Shown: positions 16,732 through 24,803 of the stretch, piece by piece
How positions within the stretch are numbered: the first letter of the stretch is position 1
Layout of the letters: the number at the start of each line of letters is the position of its first letter
DNA from: Candidatus Defluviilinea gracilis
GTDB taxonomy: Bacteria; Chloroflexota; Anaerolineae; Anaerolineales; Villigracilaceae
Reading direction: 5' to 3'
Assembly (NCBI GenBank): GCA_016716235.1
Contig: JADJWS010000001.1
Span: 1,488,001 to 1,552,000 of the forward strand
DNA: 64,000 bases
Notes under the pieces: model-generated
What the model saw: the letters and a program-made list of their open reading frames with translations, nothing else
Told to the model about the DNA's origin: nothing
Database searches by the model: none
Translations under genes and position numbers: made by a program

Positions 16732-17336
16732 AATGGATCGCGCCGGCGCTGGCGTATCTTGCGGTGTTTCTGGGGTTGTTTGTCTTTCATAGCGCGTGGG
16801 CGGCGTTGCTTGGCTTTCATGCGGCGATCCTCGGCTCGCTGTGGATTGCCCGACCGGGTATTCCGCTTTCAACGTTGCTCAACTATTCAAATAAAAAATG
16901 GATCGCGTTGAGTCTTTTGGTTTGCGGAAGCAGCGGCTTTGCGTTATTGCTTCTGTGGGATGTGTTCGGCATTGCGAACGATCTCCCGGCGCAAGTGGAA
17001 GCCCTGGGGTTGAACGCTCGAACATGGGCGCCGTTTATCGCGTACTTTGCGCTGGTCAACCCGTTCGTTGAGGAGTATTTCTGGCGCGGATATTTGGCAA
17101 GCGCAACGAAGCGCCTCCATCGTTCTGATGTGTTGTATGCGGGCTTTCATGCGTTGATTTTGATTCATAAAGTTCCCATCGTTTCGATATGCGTTGCGGT
17201 TGCCGCGCTGACATGGGCGGGCTGGTTTTGGAGACAGGTCGCGCGCGAAGAGGATGGCGGGTTGCTCGCGCCCGTGCTGGGTCATATGGCGGCAGATTTC
17301 ACCATCCTGTTGGCGATCTACACCATGGCAACCTGA
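16728..17336 (+). CDS. CPBP-family (CAAX-like) intramembrane metalloprotease
   Basis: 202 residues with about six membrane segments. NPFVEEYFWRGYL (near 105) is the EExxxR motif, FHALIL (near 140) and LGHMAADF (near 185) provide the other conserved His positions, so the glutamate-type active site appears complete. Bacterial members have varied or unknown substrates. ATGA overlap with mevalonate kinase puts it in the same operon; whether it acts on prenylated substrates is only a guess from context. Confidence 0.88.
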   Translation: MKWIAPALAYLAVFLGLFVFHSAWAALLGFHAAILGSLWIARPGIPLSTLLNYSNKKWIALSLLVCGSSGFALLLLWDVFGIANDLPAQVEALGLNARTWAPFIAYFALVNPFVEEYFWRGYLASATKRLHRSDVLYAGFHALILIHKVPIVSICVAVAALTWAGWFWRQVAREEDGGLLAPVLGHMAADFTILLAIYTMAT

Positions 17337-17382
17337 ATTTTCAAACCAATCTCTACTCCTCTGGCATTCCGAAAGTCCAGTT

Positions 17383-17388
17383 TATAAT
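17383..17388 (+). promoter_or_regulatory. -10 box before the WD40 lipoprotein gene
   Basis: Consensus TATAAT nine bases before ATG 17398; the mRNA would have a leader of zero to a few bases. Confidence 0.55.
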
Positions 17389-17397
17389 CGCGTCACA

Positions 17398-18561
17398 ATG
17401 AAGCCGCGAGTGCGAATTTTGATTGCAAGCCTGTCCTTGTGCGCCTGGTTGTTGGATGCCTGCACATTCTCGGTGCAGGTGGTGCCGACGCCGGGCGCCA
17501 CCCTGCCCGCCACGCCAACCGCGTCTTCCACGCCTTTGCGCCTGCCTGCCACAGAAACACTCGAGCCGGGAGTGGTCGCGCCGTTTGCCACTCTCACTCC
17601 TGTGGCGATTCGACTCGATACGTTGAGCCTGCTTGAAATTTTCAATAACATCGATGTGCCTGAAACGGCGCGCGCGCTGGCGTTCTCGCCCGATGGCGAG
17701 GTGTTGGCGGGGACGGGGGGCGACGCGAACGATTTTACGATCCATCTATGGTATGCGGAAAGCGGAGAGGAGATCGGCGTGTTGGAGGGACATCGCGATA
17801 TTGTGTGGAACCTTGCCTTTTCGCCGGACGGTTCGATGCTGGCATCTGTTTCGGGCGACGGCACAGCCAATATTTGGGATTGGCGCGCAGGCATCTTATT
17901 GCAAACGCTACAATTCCCCAACCAGGTAGGGACAGTCAACTTTTCGCCGAATGGCGAGACCATTGCCGTGGGCGGGCTTGACGATCCGCAATATCTCACA
18001 GCCGCGATCTGGATCTATTCCACCAGCGCGTGGAGGCCGCTGTTGAAGATTCCCGACTACGTGAACATCACCGCGATGGCGTATTCGCCGAATGGGCGCT
18101 GGCTGGTGGGCGGCGGCGCTTCGCGCAATGTGCAGGTCTGGCGGACAAGCGATGGGACATCCCTCTTCACGCTCAACCATCCTCACCCCTCGCTCGATGT
18201 TGCCATTTCAGTTGATAACGCTGTGGCGGCGACTGCCACCTGTTCGTTTGCCGTGGACGATGATTGCGCCGAGGGCGCGGTCTGGTTATGGGATTTAAAC
18301 ACCGGCAAACTGATCCAGCACTTGCGCGGCTTCCCAGACACTGTGGAGAACGTGATATTCTCGGCGGATGGTTCCCTGCTGATTGCCGCCTCGCGGGATG
18401 GGATGGTGCGCATCTACGATACGGCTACCTTTGCTGTCGTCTTCGAAGCCGATCCGCCGGGCGGCAACGGCGCGCTGGCGCTCTCGCCGGATGGGCGTTT
18501 TCTTGCCACCGGCGGCTCGAATGGGGAAGTTCGTTTGTGGCGGGTGGTGGTTCGCCCGTGA
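17398..18561 (+). CDS. WD40-repeat lipoprotein
   Basis: 387 residues. The signal sequence (1-21) ends in LLDAC, a lipobox, so it is probably anchored outside the membrane. A Pro/Thr linker (to about 65) follows. Six to seven WD-like blades then carry ALAFSPDGEVLAGTGG, NLAFSPDGSMLASVS, AMAYSPNGRWLVGGG, NVIFSADGSLLIAAS and ALALSPDGRFLATGG, a beta-propeller expected to bind protein partners. No enzymatic motif was seen. A second lipoprotein of this kind is at 33431. The ATG is chosen by the TATAAT box; the longer upstream frame overlaps the CPBP gene. Confidence 0.85.
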   Translation: MKPRVRILIASLSLCAWLLDACTFSVQVVPTPGATLPATPTASSTPLRLPATETLEPGVVAPFATLTPVAIRLDTLSLLEIFNNIDVPETARALAFSPDGEVLAGTGGDANDFTIHLWYAESGEEIGVLEGHRDIVWNLAFSPDGSMLASVSGDGTANIWDWRAGILLQTLQFPNQVGTVNFSPNGETIAVGGLDDPQYLTAAIWIYSTSAWRPLLKIPDYVNITAMAYSPNGRWLVGGGASRNVQVWRTSDGTSLFTLNHPHPSLDVAISVDNAVAATATCSFAVDDDCAEGAVWLWDLNTGKLIQHLRGFPDTVENVIFSADGSLLIAASRDGMVRIYDTATFAVVFEADPPGGNGALALSPDGRFLATGGSNGEVRLWRVVVRP

Positions 18562-18693
18562 GTTGATTTTGTCGTGCGAGAGGGCGGAAGAGTTAACCAC
18601 TGATGTTACGCACCGTCCCGCAGGTTGCCTCGCAGAACTCTGTTGAATCAATCAAACCTGCAGAACGTCTGCGTAAGGTGAGTTCATCGGTTC

Positions 18694-18737
18694 TTGACAT
18701 CAAATATGATGTGATATATGATGCCGATGGAGGTCGT
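18694..18737 (+). promoter_or_regulatory. consensus promoter with overlapping operator-like repeats, toxin-antitoxin operon
   Basis: TTGACA (18694-18699), 17-base spacer, TATGAT (18717-18722), then GGAGG (18729-18733) before ATG 18738. Within the spacer, CATCA-AATA-TGATG is a small inverted repeat, and ATATGATG recurs twice 11 bases apart across the -10 box. This is a plausible binding site for the ribbon-helix-helix antitoxin encoded next. Confidence 0.75.
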
Positions 18738-19136
18738 ATGTCACGATATGCGCTCAGTCTCCCCCAACAACTCAAGAAGGAAGCCGAAGAATGGGCGGCG
18801 CGTCAGGGCGTGTCTCTCAACCAGTTCATCCTGTGGGCGGTCGCCGAAAAATTGGGATCGCTCCGCTCGAACGTGGATGACCCGAACTTTCCGCGCGTCA
18901 CCTACCGACGAGGCGCCTCTCGCCGTCCGACGGCTGTTCTCAGCGGAACCGGCATTCGCGTCCAGACCATCGTGACCGCCGCCGAGAAGTGGAAGTTATC
19001 TCCCTCCGAAATTGCCGACCAATTCAACATCCCCGAAGCGCAAGTGAAAGAAGCGCAGGCATTCTACGATGCGCACAAAGAGGAAATAGACGCGGACATT
19101 GAGTCCGAATCCGCGTTGGAGCCGAGGGGTGGCTAA
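18738..19136 (+). CDS. DUF433 antitoxin with N-terminal ribbon-helix-helix-like segment
   Basis: 132 residues. Residues 1-45 (RYALSLPQQLKKEAEEWAA, then GVSLNQFILWAVAEKLG) resemble HicB/CopG-type DNA-binding antitoxins. Residues 60-115 (GTGIRVQTIVTAAEKWKLSPS, EIADQF, PEAQVKEAQAFYDAH) form a DUF433 winged helix. The start follows the promoter and GGAGG site. The stop overlaps the downstream DUF5615 gene by eight bases, the usual antitoxin-toxin order. Autoregulation is inferred from the operator-like repeats. Confidence 0.82.
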   Translation: MSRYALSLPQQLKKEAEEWAARQGVSLNQFILWAVAEKLGSLRSNVDDPNFPRVTYRRGASRRPTAVLSGTGIRVQTIVTAAEKWKLSPSEIADQFNIPEAQVKEAQAFYDAHKEEIDADIESESALEPRGG

Positions 19137-19485
19137 AGCGCGTTTGCATCTTGATGCAGACGCGTCCATCAAGGCGGTGTACAACGCGTTACGCGAGCGC
19201 GGTCACGACGTCACGCGCACCCCAAACGATTGGATACCATTCGACGCCGACGACAAAGCGCAATTGCTCAATGCGTCTGCGCAGGGACGCGTGCTCTTCA
19301 CGTTCAACATCCGCGACTTTCTTGTCTTGGCAAAACGATATTCCACACATCATGGAATACTCCTTGCTGTGCAAAATCGTTGGACGATCCGTGAACTGAT
19401 CGAATCGCTCGACCTTGCTTTGACTCAAACTGGAGATGATGATTGGCTTGGCGTGGTCCGATGGTTGAATGATTTCAAGAAATAG
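19129..19485 (+). CDS. DUF5615 PIN-like toxin
   Basis: 118 residues from a GTG at 19129. LHLDADASIKAVYNALRERG is the PIN-like start with the acidic D pair (LDxD). TPNDWIPFDADDKAQL and VLFTFNIRDFLVLA (near 62) carry further acidic or Asn residues of the PIN fold, with a late THHGILLAVQ strand. Such proteins are predicted ribonucleases paired with DUF433 antitoxins. The fold assignment is by pattern only. It immediately precedes the IS-rich stretch. Confidence 0.8.
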   Translation: MAKARLHLDADASIKAVYNALRERGHDVTRTPNDWIPFDADDKAQLLNASAQGRVLFTFNIRDFLVLAKRYSTHHGILLAVQNRWTIRELIESLDLALTQTGDDDWLGVVRWLNDFKK

Positions 19486-19510
19486 GGAGTGTCTAAACTT
19501 GAAGTGATGA

Positions 19511-19588
19511 TATGTCACCCTGAGCGCTAGCGAAGGGTCTCCGAGATCATCGTGGAGATTCTTCGCCGCAAAGAACAAGAGCGCGGCT
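19511..19588. repeat. left half of a palindromic repeat split by an IS110-family element
   Basis: GTCACCCTGAGCGCTAGCGA ... GAGATTCTTCGCCGC is one half. The matching TCAGAATGACATC half lies at 20835-20847, beyond the transposase gene. Confidence 0.7.
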
Positions 19589-19604
19589 CCATTAGACTTG
19601 AAGT

Positions 19605-19760
19605 AGTATTGGAGTTGCCAAACAAGGGCTGAACAAGTCTAGAGCCGCTCACGAGGCAAACGCCGAGTCAAACTCAAATTCTGAAGCAGACCCAGCCCTT
19701 GTTGTGAACTATGCTTGATCGGTATTCAAGCCTGAAAGGCTAGTAATGGAGAATGCACGT
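19605..19760 (+). ncRNA. candidate bridge RNA region of the IS110 element
   Basis: Non-coding left end with nested structure: AACAAGGGCTG (19621-19631) pairs exactly with CAGCCCTTGTT (19693-19703). Inside are small hairpins GGC-AAAC-GCC (19655-19664) and GAGT-CAA-ACTC (19665-19675). AGCCT-GAA-AGGCT follows near 19729-19741. IS110-subgroup elements are known to make a bridge RNA from this end; the exact limits here are inferred. Confidence 0.5.
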
Positions 19761-19805
19761 TCACAAGTTGGCAAACCCAATACCCAAGTCCAAAAGAGGT
19801 TCAGA

Positions 19806-20832
19806 ATGACAACATTTGTATCCTTTGTAGGTGTCGATATTGCATCCGCTTCTTTCATGGCCAGTGTTGGAACACAGCCCGGAAAGTCACGGTCAAACCA
19901 ACGAAATTCGAGAATGACGAAAATGGTTTCGTCTCCTTTCTCGGCTGGTTGCAGGAACACAACCTGAAGACCGAAAGCACCGTGGTGTGTATGGAAGCGA
20001 CAGGCGTCTATAGTGAAGGCTTGGCATACTTCCTATATGCCAGTGGTTATTCGGTGGCGGTCGAACCGCCGTTGAACATCCAGCGCAAGTTTCCTGTGAA
20101 CGCTTCCAAAACCGATGAACTGGACTGCCAGTATATCGCCGAGTATGCCTGCCGCTATGCGGACAAACTCTCCTTGTGGAAACCGAGAGCCGAGATTTTG
20201 GAGCAAGTCAAGCTACTGTTGACCACGCGCCAGCACTTTTCGGTACAGTTGACGGGACATAAGAACGCCTTGCACGCGATCCACCGCAAGAAGGTCTCGT
20301 CTGAACTTGCCAAGCACTCTCACCAGAACATGATCGAGCAGATTACCAAGTCCATCAAAGAGATCGATAAGGAAATCCGTCGTTTGATTGAAAGCGATCC
20401 AACCTTCAAACAGACCCTGCTCTTGCTCATGACGGTGCCTGGCATCGGGCTGCAACTCGCCGCTCACTTACTGATCCTCATGCAGGAAACACTCGATCCA
20501 AGAAGTTTGGCGGCTTTCATCGGCATCTGCCCGATCAAGCATGAAAGTGGCTCTTCCGTCTACTCGGCTCCAACTTCACGACACTTTGGACCTCCAAAGT
20601 TACGCAAACTCCTTTATCTGGCGGCCTGCTCCGTGCGTACGCACAAAAGCAGTTTCAGCAATACTTTTACCGCAAAGTCGCGGATGGCAAGCACAAAAAA
20701 CTGGTCCTCAACAACATCCAAAACAAGATCCTCAAGATTGCTTGTGCTGTCGTCCGCTCGCAACAACCCTACCTTCCCAACTATGTTGCTGTCAATCCCC
20801 TGGTTTTTCAAAAAACCTTGACGGCTTCATAG
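19806..20832 (+). pseudogene. IS110-family transposase, two frameshifts
   Basis: The N-terminal RuvC-like domain begins with FVGVDIASASFMASVGTQ, and VVCMEATGVYSEGLAYFL supplies the next acidic residue. ASKTDELDCQYIAEY (DxxD region) and the C-terminal helix-hairpin segment TVPGIGLQLAAHLL then LAAFIGICPIKHESGSS with its catalytic Ser follow. The frame slips near 19885 (continuing as VTVKPTKFENDENGF) and again near 20640 (continuing as QFQQYFYRKVADGKHKK to a stop at 20832). All pieces together match one full transposase, so it was recently intact. Confidence 0.88.
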
Positions 20833-20889
20833 TATTCAGAATGACATCCTGTTGTGTTGGGATTACCTCGATATTAGGTACTCCCAAAA

Positions 20890-20918
20890 AGTAAGGGCAG
20901 ACACACAGGTCTGCCCCT
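20890..20918. repeat. palindromic repeat GGGCAGAC..GTCTGCCC, target of the ISAs1 element
   Basis: GTAAGGGCAGACACACAGGT and CTGCCCCT form the palindrome. Its final TAC is displaced to 22137-22140 by the insertion. A related palindrome is at 46617-46641. Confidence 0.75.
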
Positions 20919-22129
20919 TAGGGCGATTGCATCTAAATTGAGGTAAAAAAGGGCTATCTTGAAGGAGGTAGCCATGACAAAGAAGCCATTGGAGGCGATC
21001 GCCGAGCATTTTAGCAAAGTGAGCGATCCGCGGGTGGATCGAACGAAGGAACATAAACTCATAGATTTGATCAGCATCGCCATATGTGCGGTGATCTGTG
21101 GAGCGGAAGGCTGGACGGACATTGAGCATTTTGGGCATAGCAAGATAGTCTGGCTGAGCACGTTTCTTGAATTGCCGAATGGTATCCCGTCGCATGACAC
21201 TTTTGGTCGGGTCTTCTCGAAGTTGGATGCCCAACAGTTCCAGTTGGCGTTTTACGAATGGGTCTGGGCAGTCAATGAGATCATCCCAGGGCAAATCATC
21301 AATATGGATGGGAAGCGTTTGGGTGGCTCGCAGGATCGGCTACTGGGCAAACGAGCCATTTATATGGTCAGCGCTTGGGCGGAAGAAAACGAGATTGTTC
21401 TGGGACAGCGTAAAGTGGACGAAAAGTCGAACGAGATCACCGCCATCCCCGAATTACTCAAGATTCTGGCGCTTGCAGGCTGTATTGTGACCATAGATGC
21501 CATAGGAACCCAAACCAATATTGCCCAAACCATCGTCGCAGCTCAGGCAGATTATGTTTTGAGTGTGAAAGAGAACCAGGGGCGTCTGTTTGAAGATATT
21601 TCGGTCGTGTTTGCGGTCGATCAAGCCCACAACTTCAAATATGCTTCCCTGGACTATGACAAGACAGCGAATAAGGGACATGGGCGCATAGAAATTCGAG
21701 AATGCTGGAGTACCTCTGATCCTGCCTATCTAAACTTGATTCGTAACAAAGAAAACTGGCTGGTCTGCAAAGCATTGTCATGCTCGTGTGCACGCGGAAC
21801 GTGGCTGGCAAGGAAACCAAAACAGTACGCTACTATATCTCCAGCCTGCCCAGTCACCCGAAACGATTGTTACATCTGGTGCGCAGACACTGGGCGATTG
21901 AAAATGAACTGCACTGGGTCTTGGATGTGGCTTTGCGGGAAGACCATAGTCGTGTGCGTAAAGATCAAGCTCCTGAAAACTTCGCCGTCCTTCGCCACAT
22001 TGCGCTCAATCTGCTCAAACAGGAGAAAACCGCCAAAGGCGGTATGCATGCCAAGCAACTCCAAGCCGCTTGGAACCAGGATTACCTCCTCAAAGTCCTC
22101 GCCTCACCGATTTAGATGCGATTGCCCTA
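20919..22129 (+). mobile_element. ISAs1-family insertion sequence with intact ends
   Basis: 1211 bp. Left end TAGGGCGATTGCATCTAAAT and the reverse complement of the right end TAGGGCAATCGCATCTAAAT match at 18 of 20 positions. A perfect 9-bp target duplication, TCTGCCCCT, flanks it at 20910-20918 and 22130-22138. The transposase inside carries a frameshift. Confidence 0.9.
20974..22115 (+). pseudogene. ISAs1-family transposase, frameshifted
   Basis: AAGGAGG precedes ATG 20974. The first frame holds the N-terminal DDE_Tnp_1-associated domain (HFSKVSDPRVDRTKEHKLID) and the start of the catalytic domain (INMDGKRLGGS and VTIDAIGTQTNIAQTIV with the two Asp residues), then LSVKENQGRL. At about 21766, after KENWL, the frame shifts by one base. 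It continues as LVCTRNVAGKETKTVRYYIS and RRHWAIENELHWVLDVAL with the catalytic Glu, ending at 22115. A full-length protein would be about 380 residues. Confidence 0.9.
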
Positions 22130-22142
22130 TCTGCCCCTACGG

Positions 22143-22148
22143 TACAAT
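22143..22148 (+). promoter_or_regulatory. -10 box before rlmB, next to the IS right end
   Basis: TACAAT seven bases before ATG 22156. The -35 region falls inside the last bases of the ISAs1 element, so the insertion has replaced or altered it. Confidence 0.5.
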
Positions 22149-22155
22149 CGGGGAT

Positions 22156-22899
22156 ATGAAAGAATTTATCTACTCCCGCAACGCCGTCTACGAAACCCTC
22201 CGCGCCAAACGCAGGGAGGTGCTCAAGATCGAACTCGCAGACAATGTGCAGATCAAAGGCAAACTTGCCGATGTGCTGTCGTTGGCTTCGCAAAGAAAGA
22301 TTCAAGTCGTCAAAGCCAAACGCCCGCAACTGGATAAGATCCACGAACATAATCAAGGCATCGTTGCGGAGGTGAGCAAGTATCCGTATGCCGACCTGCT
22401 CGATATTTTGGAGAACGCGCGCAAGAAGAACGAGCCTCCGTTCGTGTTGTTACTCGATTCATTGAATGACCCGCAAAACTTTGGCACATTGATTCGCACG
22501 GCAGAGGCGACGGGTGTGCATGGCATCGTCATTCCGCTGGCGCACACGGTGGAGGTGACTCCGGCGGTGGTCAACGCCTCATCGGGCGCGAGCGAGCACA
22601 TGCTCATTGCGCGGTCAAACCTCTCGCAAGCGATTGACACATTGAAAGAAGAAAATGTTTGGGTGGTGGGACTCGATCAGGACGGGGAAACGGTCGGGGC
22701 GAAGACTCAGCGTCACTTAACTGGATCAACCGCGCTCGTGGTCGGAAGCGAGGGCGAGGGCATCCGTCAACTCACGCGCGCGAAATGCGACATCGTGTTA
22801 AAACTTCCGATGCGCGGAGAAGTCGAATCGCTCAACGCGGCGGTGGCGGGGTCGGTGGCGTTGTATCTTGCATATCTTGCAAGGCAAGAGACTAGATGA
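22156..22899 (+). CDS. rlmB: 23S rRNA (guanosine-2'-O-)-methyltransferase RlmB-type (SpoU)
   Basis: SAM-dependent SPOUT methyltransferase acting on 23S rRNA, 247 residues. The N-terminal substrate-binding domain begins YSRNAVYETLRAKRREVLK. The SPOUT core has LLDSLNDPQNFGTLIRTAEA (motif 1, near 111), ALVVGSEGEGIRQLTR (motif 2, near 190) and LKLPMRGEVESLNAAVAGS (motif 3, near 215), the knot that holds SAM. The true start is ATG 22156. The same frame reads through upstream into the frameshifted transposase, which would mimic a 646-residue fusion. Confidence 0.94.
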   Translation: MKEFIYSRNAVYETLRAKRREVLKIELADNVQIKGKLADVLSLASQRKIQVVKAKRPQLDKIHEHNQGIVAEVSKYPYADLLDILENARKKNEPPFVLLLDSLNDPQNFGTLIRTAEATGVHGIVIPLAHTVEVTPAVVNASSGASEHMLIARSNLSQAIDTLKEENVWVVGLDQDGETVGAKTQRHLTGSTALVVGSEGEGIRQLTRAKCDIVLKLPMRGEVESLNAAVAGSVALYLAYLARQETR

Positions 22900-22927
22900 C
22901 TAGAGACTAGAAGACTAGGAGACTAAT
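22890..22927. repeat. heptanucleotide repeat GACTAGA
   Basis: GACTAGATGACTAGAGACTA, then GAAGACTAGGAGACTAA between rlmB and the glucosidase. Confidence 0.6.
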
Positions 22928-24265
22928 TTGCCTCAAGCAACCTATCATTTCCCGCGCGGATTTTTATGGGGGACGGCGACCGCCGCTCATCAAGTGGAAG
23001 GCAACAACACGAACAATCAGTGGTGGAAGTGGGAACAAGACGGTCACACGGACGGGACGTCTGGGCTCGCCTGCGATTGGTGGGGAGGACGCTGGAGGGA
23101 AGACTTCGATCGCGCCGCAGAGGGCGGACAGAACGCGCATCGCTTTTCGGTGGAGTGGAGCCGCATCCAGCCGACGCCCGACACATGGGACGAAGACGCG
23201 CTCGAACGTTATCGCGCCATGTTGCGCGGACTGCGCGAGCGCGGCATGACGCCGATGGTGACGTTGCATCATTTTTCCGATCCGTTGTGGTTGGCTGAAC
23301 ATGGTGGCTGGGAAACGGATGCGGTCCTCCCGTTATTTGAGAAATTTGTCCGCAAGACAGTGGAAGCGTTGAAGGAATATTGCACGGTATGGTGCACCAT
23401 CAATGAGCCGAACGGTTATGCCTTGAATGGATATGTGGGCGGGGGTTTAAGCGGAAACTGGCCCCCCGGAAAAAACAGTTTAAGACTTGCTGTGCATGTG
23501 CTGTCAAACCTGGTACGCGCGCATGTCGTCGGGTATCACGCCATCCATCAAATCCAACCTGAGGCAAGGGTGGGGTTTGCACAGAATTATCGTTCCTTTG
23601 TGCCGCACCACTCATGGTCGCCAGTGGATAGGCTGTTGACCAAAAACGCCGACAATCTGGTAAACAAAACATTTCCGATGCCGCTGGCAAATGGAACGAT
23701 GCGAACGCCGCTTGGCACGATCCGCATCCCGGAAGCCAGGGGCGCACAGGATTATTACGGTTTCAACTACTATTCGCGCAACCGCGTCACATTTGACCTG
23801 CGAAGACCTGAAACTTTTTTCAGCAACGGTTTTTTTGCGGACAATTCAGATTTCAGCGATAAGAAATTTCTCGTGAACGAACCCGATGGCATGTTTGAAG
23901 GCTTGAAATGGATCGTGCGGACTTTCCCGAACCTGCCCATTATCATCAGTGAAAACGGATTTCCCGATGCCGACGATAAAGTTCGTCCGCGTTATATGGC
24001 GCAGCACATTCATCAGATGTGGCGCGCCGTCAACTTCAATTGGCCCATCAAGGGTTATTTTCATTGGACGCTCGTGGATAACTTCGAATGGGATCAAGGC
24101 TGGACTCTGCGCTTCGGTCTGTGGGGACTTGATTTGGAAACGCAGAAGCGAATCAAACGCCCGTCGGCAGATCTGTACGCGGAGATTTGCAAAGAGAACG
24201 GTCTATCATCCGAGATGGTGCAGAAGTATTGTCCTGAGGTGTTCGAGAAGTTGTTTCCTGTTTGA
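22928..24265 (+). CDS. GH1 family beta-glucosidase/beta-galactosidase
   Basis: 445 residues, cytosolic by lack of a signal. FPRGFLWGTATAAHQVEG is the GH1 N-terminal signature. FSVEWSRIQPT follows. WCTINEPNGYA (near 158) gives the acid/base Glu and IIISENGFPDADD (near 340) the nucleophile Glu. GYFHWTLVDNFEWDQGW (near 378) lines the sugar site. It probably cleaves beta-linked glucosides or galactosides. The only in-frame start near the conserved N-terminus is a TTG without a Shine-Dalgarno, so the start is less certain than the identity. Confidence 0.92.
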   Translation: MPQATYHFPRGFLWGTATAAHQVEGNNTNNQWWKWEQDGHTDGTSGLACDWWGGRWREDFDRAAEGGQNAHRFSVEWSRIQPTPDTWDEDALERYRAMLRGLRERGMTPMVTLHHFSDPLWLAEHGGWETDAVLPLFEKFVRKTVEALKEYCTVWCTINEPNGYALNGYVGGGLSGNWPPGKNSLRLAVHVLSNLVRAHVVGYHAIHQIQPEARVGFAQNYRSFVPHHSWSPVDRLLTKNADNLVNKTFPMPLANGTMRTPLGTIRIPEARGAQDYYGFNYYSRNRVTFDLRRPETFFSNGFFADNSDFSDKKFLVNEPDGMFEGLKWIVRTFPNLPIIISENGFPDADDKVRPRYMAQHIHQMWRAVNFNWPIKGYFHWTLVDNFEWDQGWTLRFGLWGLDLETQKRIKRPSADLYAEICKENGLSSEMVQKYCPEVFEKLFPV

Positions 24266-24306
24266 TTGAAAAATTAATTGTGGTAAACTGAAATCGACAA
24301 ACAGAG

Positions 24307-24552
24307 ATGCCCGAACCCATTTTTACTATCCACGCTAGAGATATGCTCAAAGAACGAGAGATTCTCGAACAATGGGTTTTAGATGCAATCAGTATGCCAG
24401 ACGAAAAGAGCATTGAAAGTGATGGCAATACGCACTATTTCAAATCATTGCTCGAACGTGAGAATCGGATTTTGCATGTGGTTGTAAATGAAGGTGTCGA
24501 GCCAAACCGTATCGTAACTTTGTTTTTCGATCGGCGAAGGAGAACGAAATGA
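24307..24552 (+). CDS. DUF4258-like small protein (possible toxin)
   Basis: 81 residues. FTIHARDMLKEREILEQWV and a late ENRILHVVVNEGVEPNRIVT strand pair with basic end DRRRRTK resemble DUF4258 proteins, a RelE/BrnT-like group. A TGGTAAACT extended -10 lies about 17 bases before the ATG. ATGA overlap with the next gene indicates coupled translation. A toxin role is inferred from context only. Confidence 0.65.
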   Translation: MPEPIFTIHARDMLKEREILEQWVLDAISMPDEKSIESDGNTHYFKSLLERENRILHVVVNEGVEPNRIVTLFFDRRRRTK

Positions 24553-24749
24553 AACTGAAAATTGACAAGGAAAACGACGCTCTGTATTTTCGATTGGACG
24601 AAAGTGCGATTGTTGAATCGGAAGAGGTGCAACCTGGCGTCATTCTGGATTTTGACAAAAATAACCTGGTTGTTGGGATTGAAATCCTGAATCTGAGCGC
24701 ACGGATTGGTCAGGAAAAATTAAACTTACTGCAACTCGAAACTGCATAG
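24549..24749 (+). CDS. DUF2283 small protein (possible antitoxin)
   Basis: 66 residues. MKLKIDKENDALYFRLDES, VQPGVILDFDKNNLVVGIEI and LNLSARIG are the complete DUF2283 pattern. These proteins are commonly encoded directly after DUF4258 genes. The start overlaps the upstream stop (ATGA). Confidence 0.8.
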   Translation: MKLKIDKENDALYFRLDESAIVESEEVQPGVILDFDKNNLVVGIEILNLSARIGQEKLNLLQLETA

Positions 24750-24803
24750 GCATGATTCATCGAGGACGGCGAAAGCCGTCCTTTTGATTCCTCAACATTT
24801 TAT

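Larger units (their letters stand above)
19588..20838 (+). mobile_element. IS110-family element (inactive), inserted in a palindromic repeat
   Basis: About 1.25 kb, the usual size. Ends are approximate and inferred from where the flanking palindromic repeat is interrupted. As expected for IS110, no terminal inverted repeats and no obvious target duplication were seen. The left non-coding end is about 215 bases and the right is very short, which is the arrangement of the IS110 subgroup. Confidence 0.75.

Noticed and set aside
18603..18737. Upstream 45-codon extension of the DUF433 protein
   Set aside because: It runs across a consensus promoter, and a good ribosome site marks the start at 18738.
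20959..22899. A single 646-codon frame joining a transposase and rlmB
   Set aside because: After about 21766 the frame no longer encodes the transposase, whose sequence continues one base over; rlmB has its own start at 22156. The fusion is an accident of an open frame through the frameshifted part.
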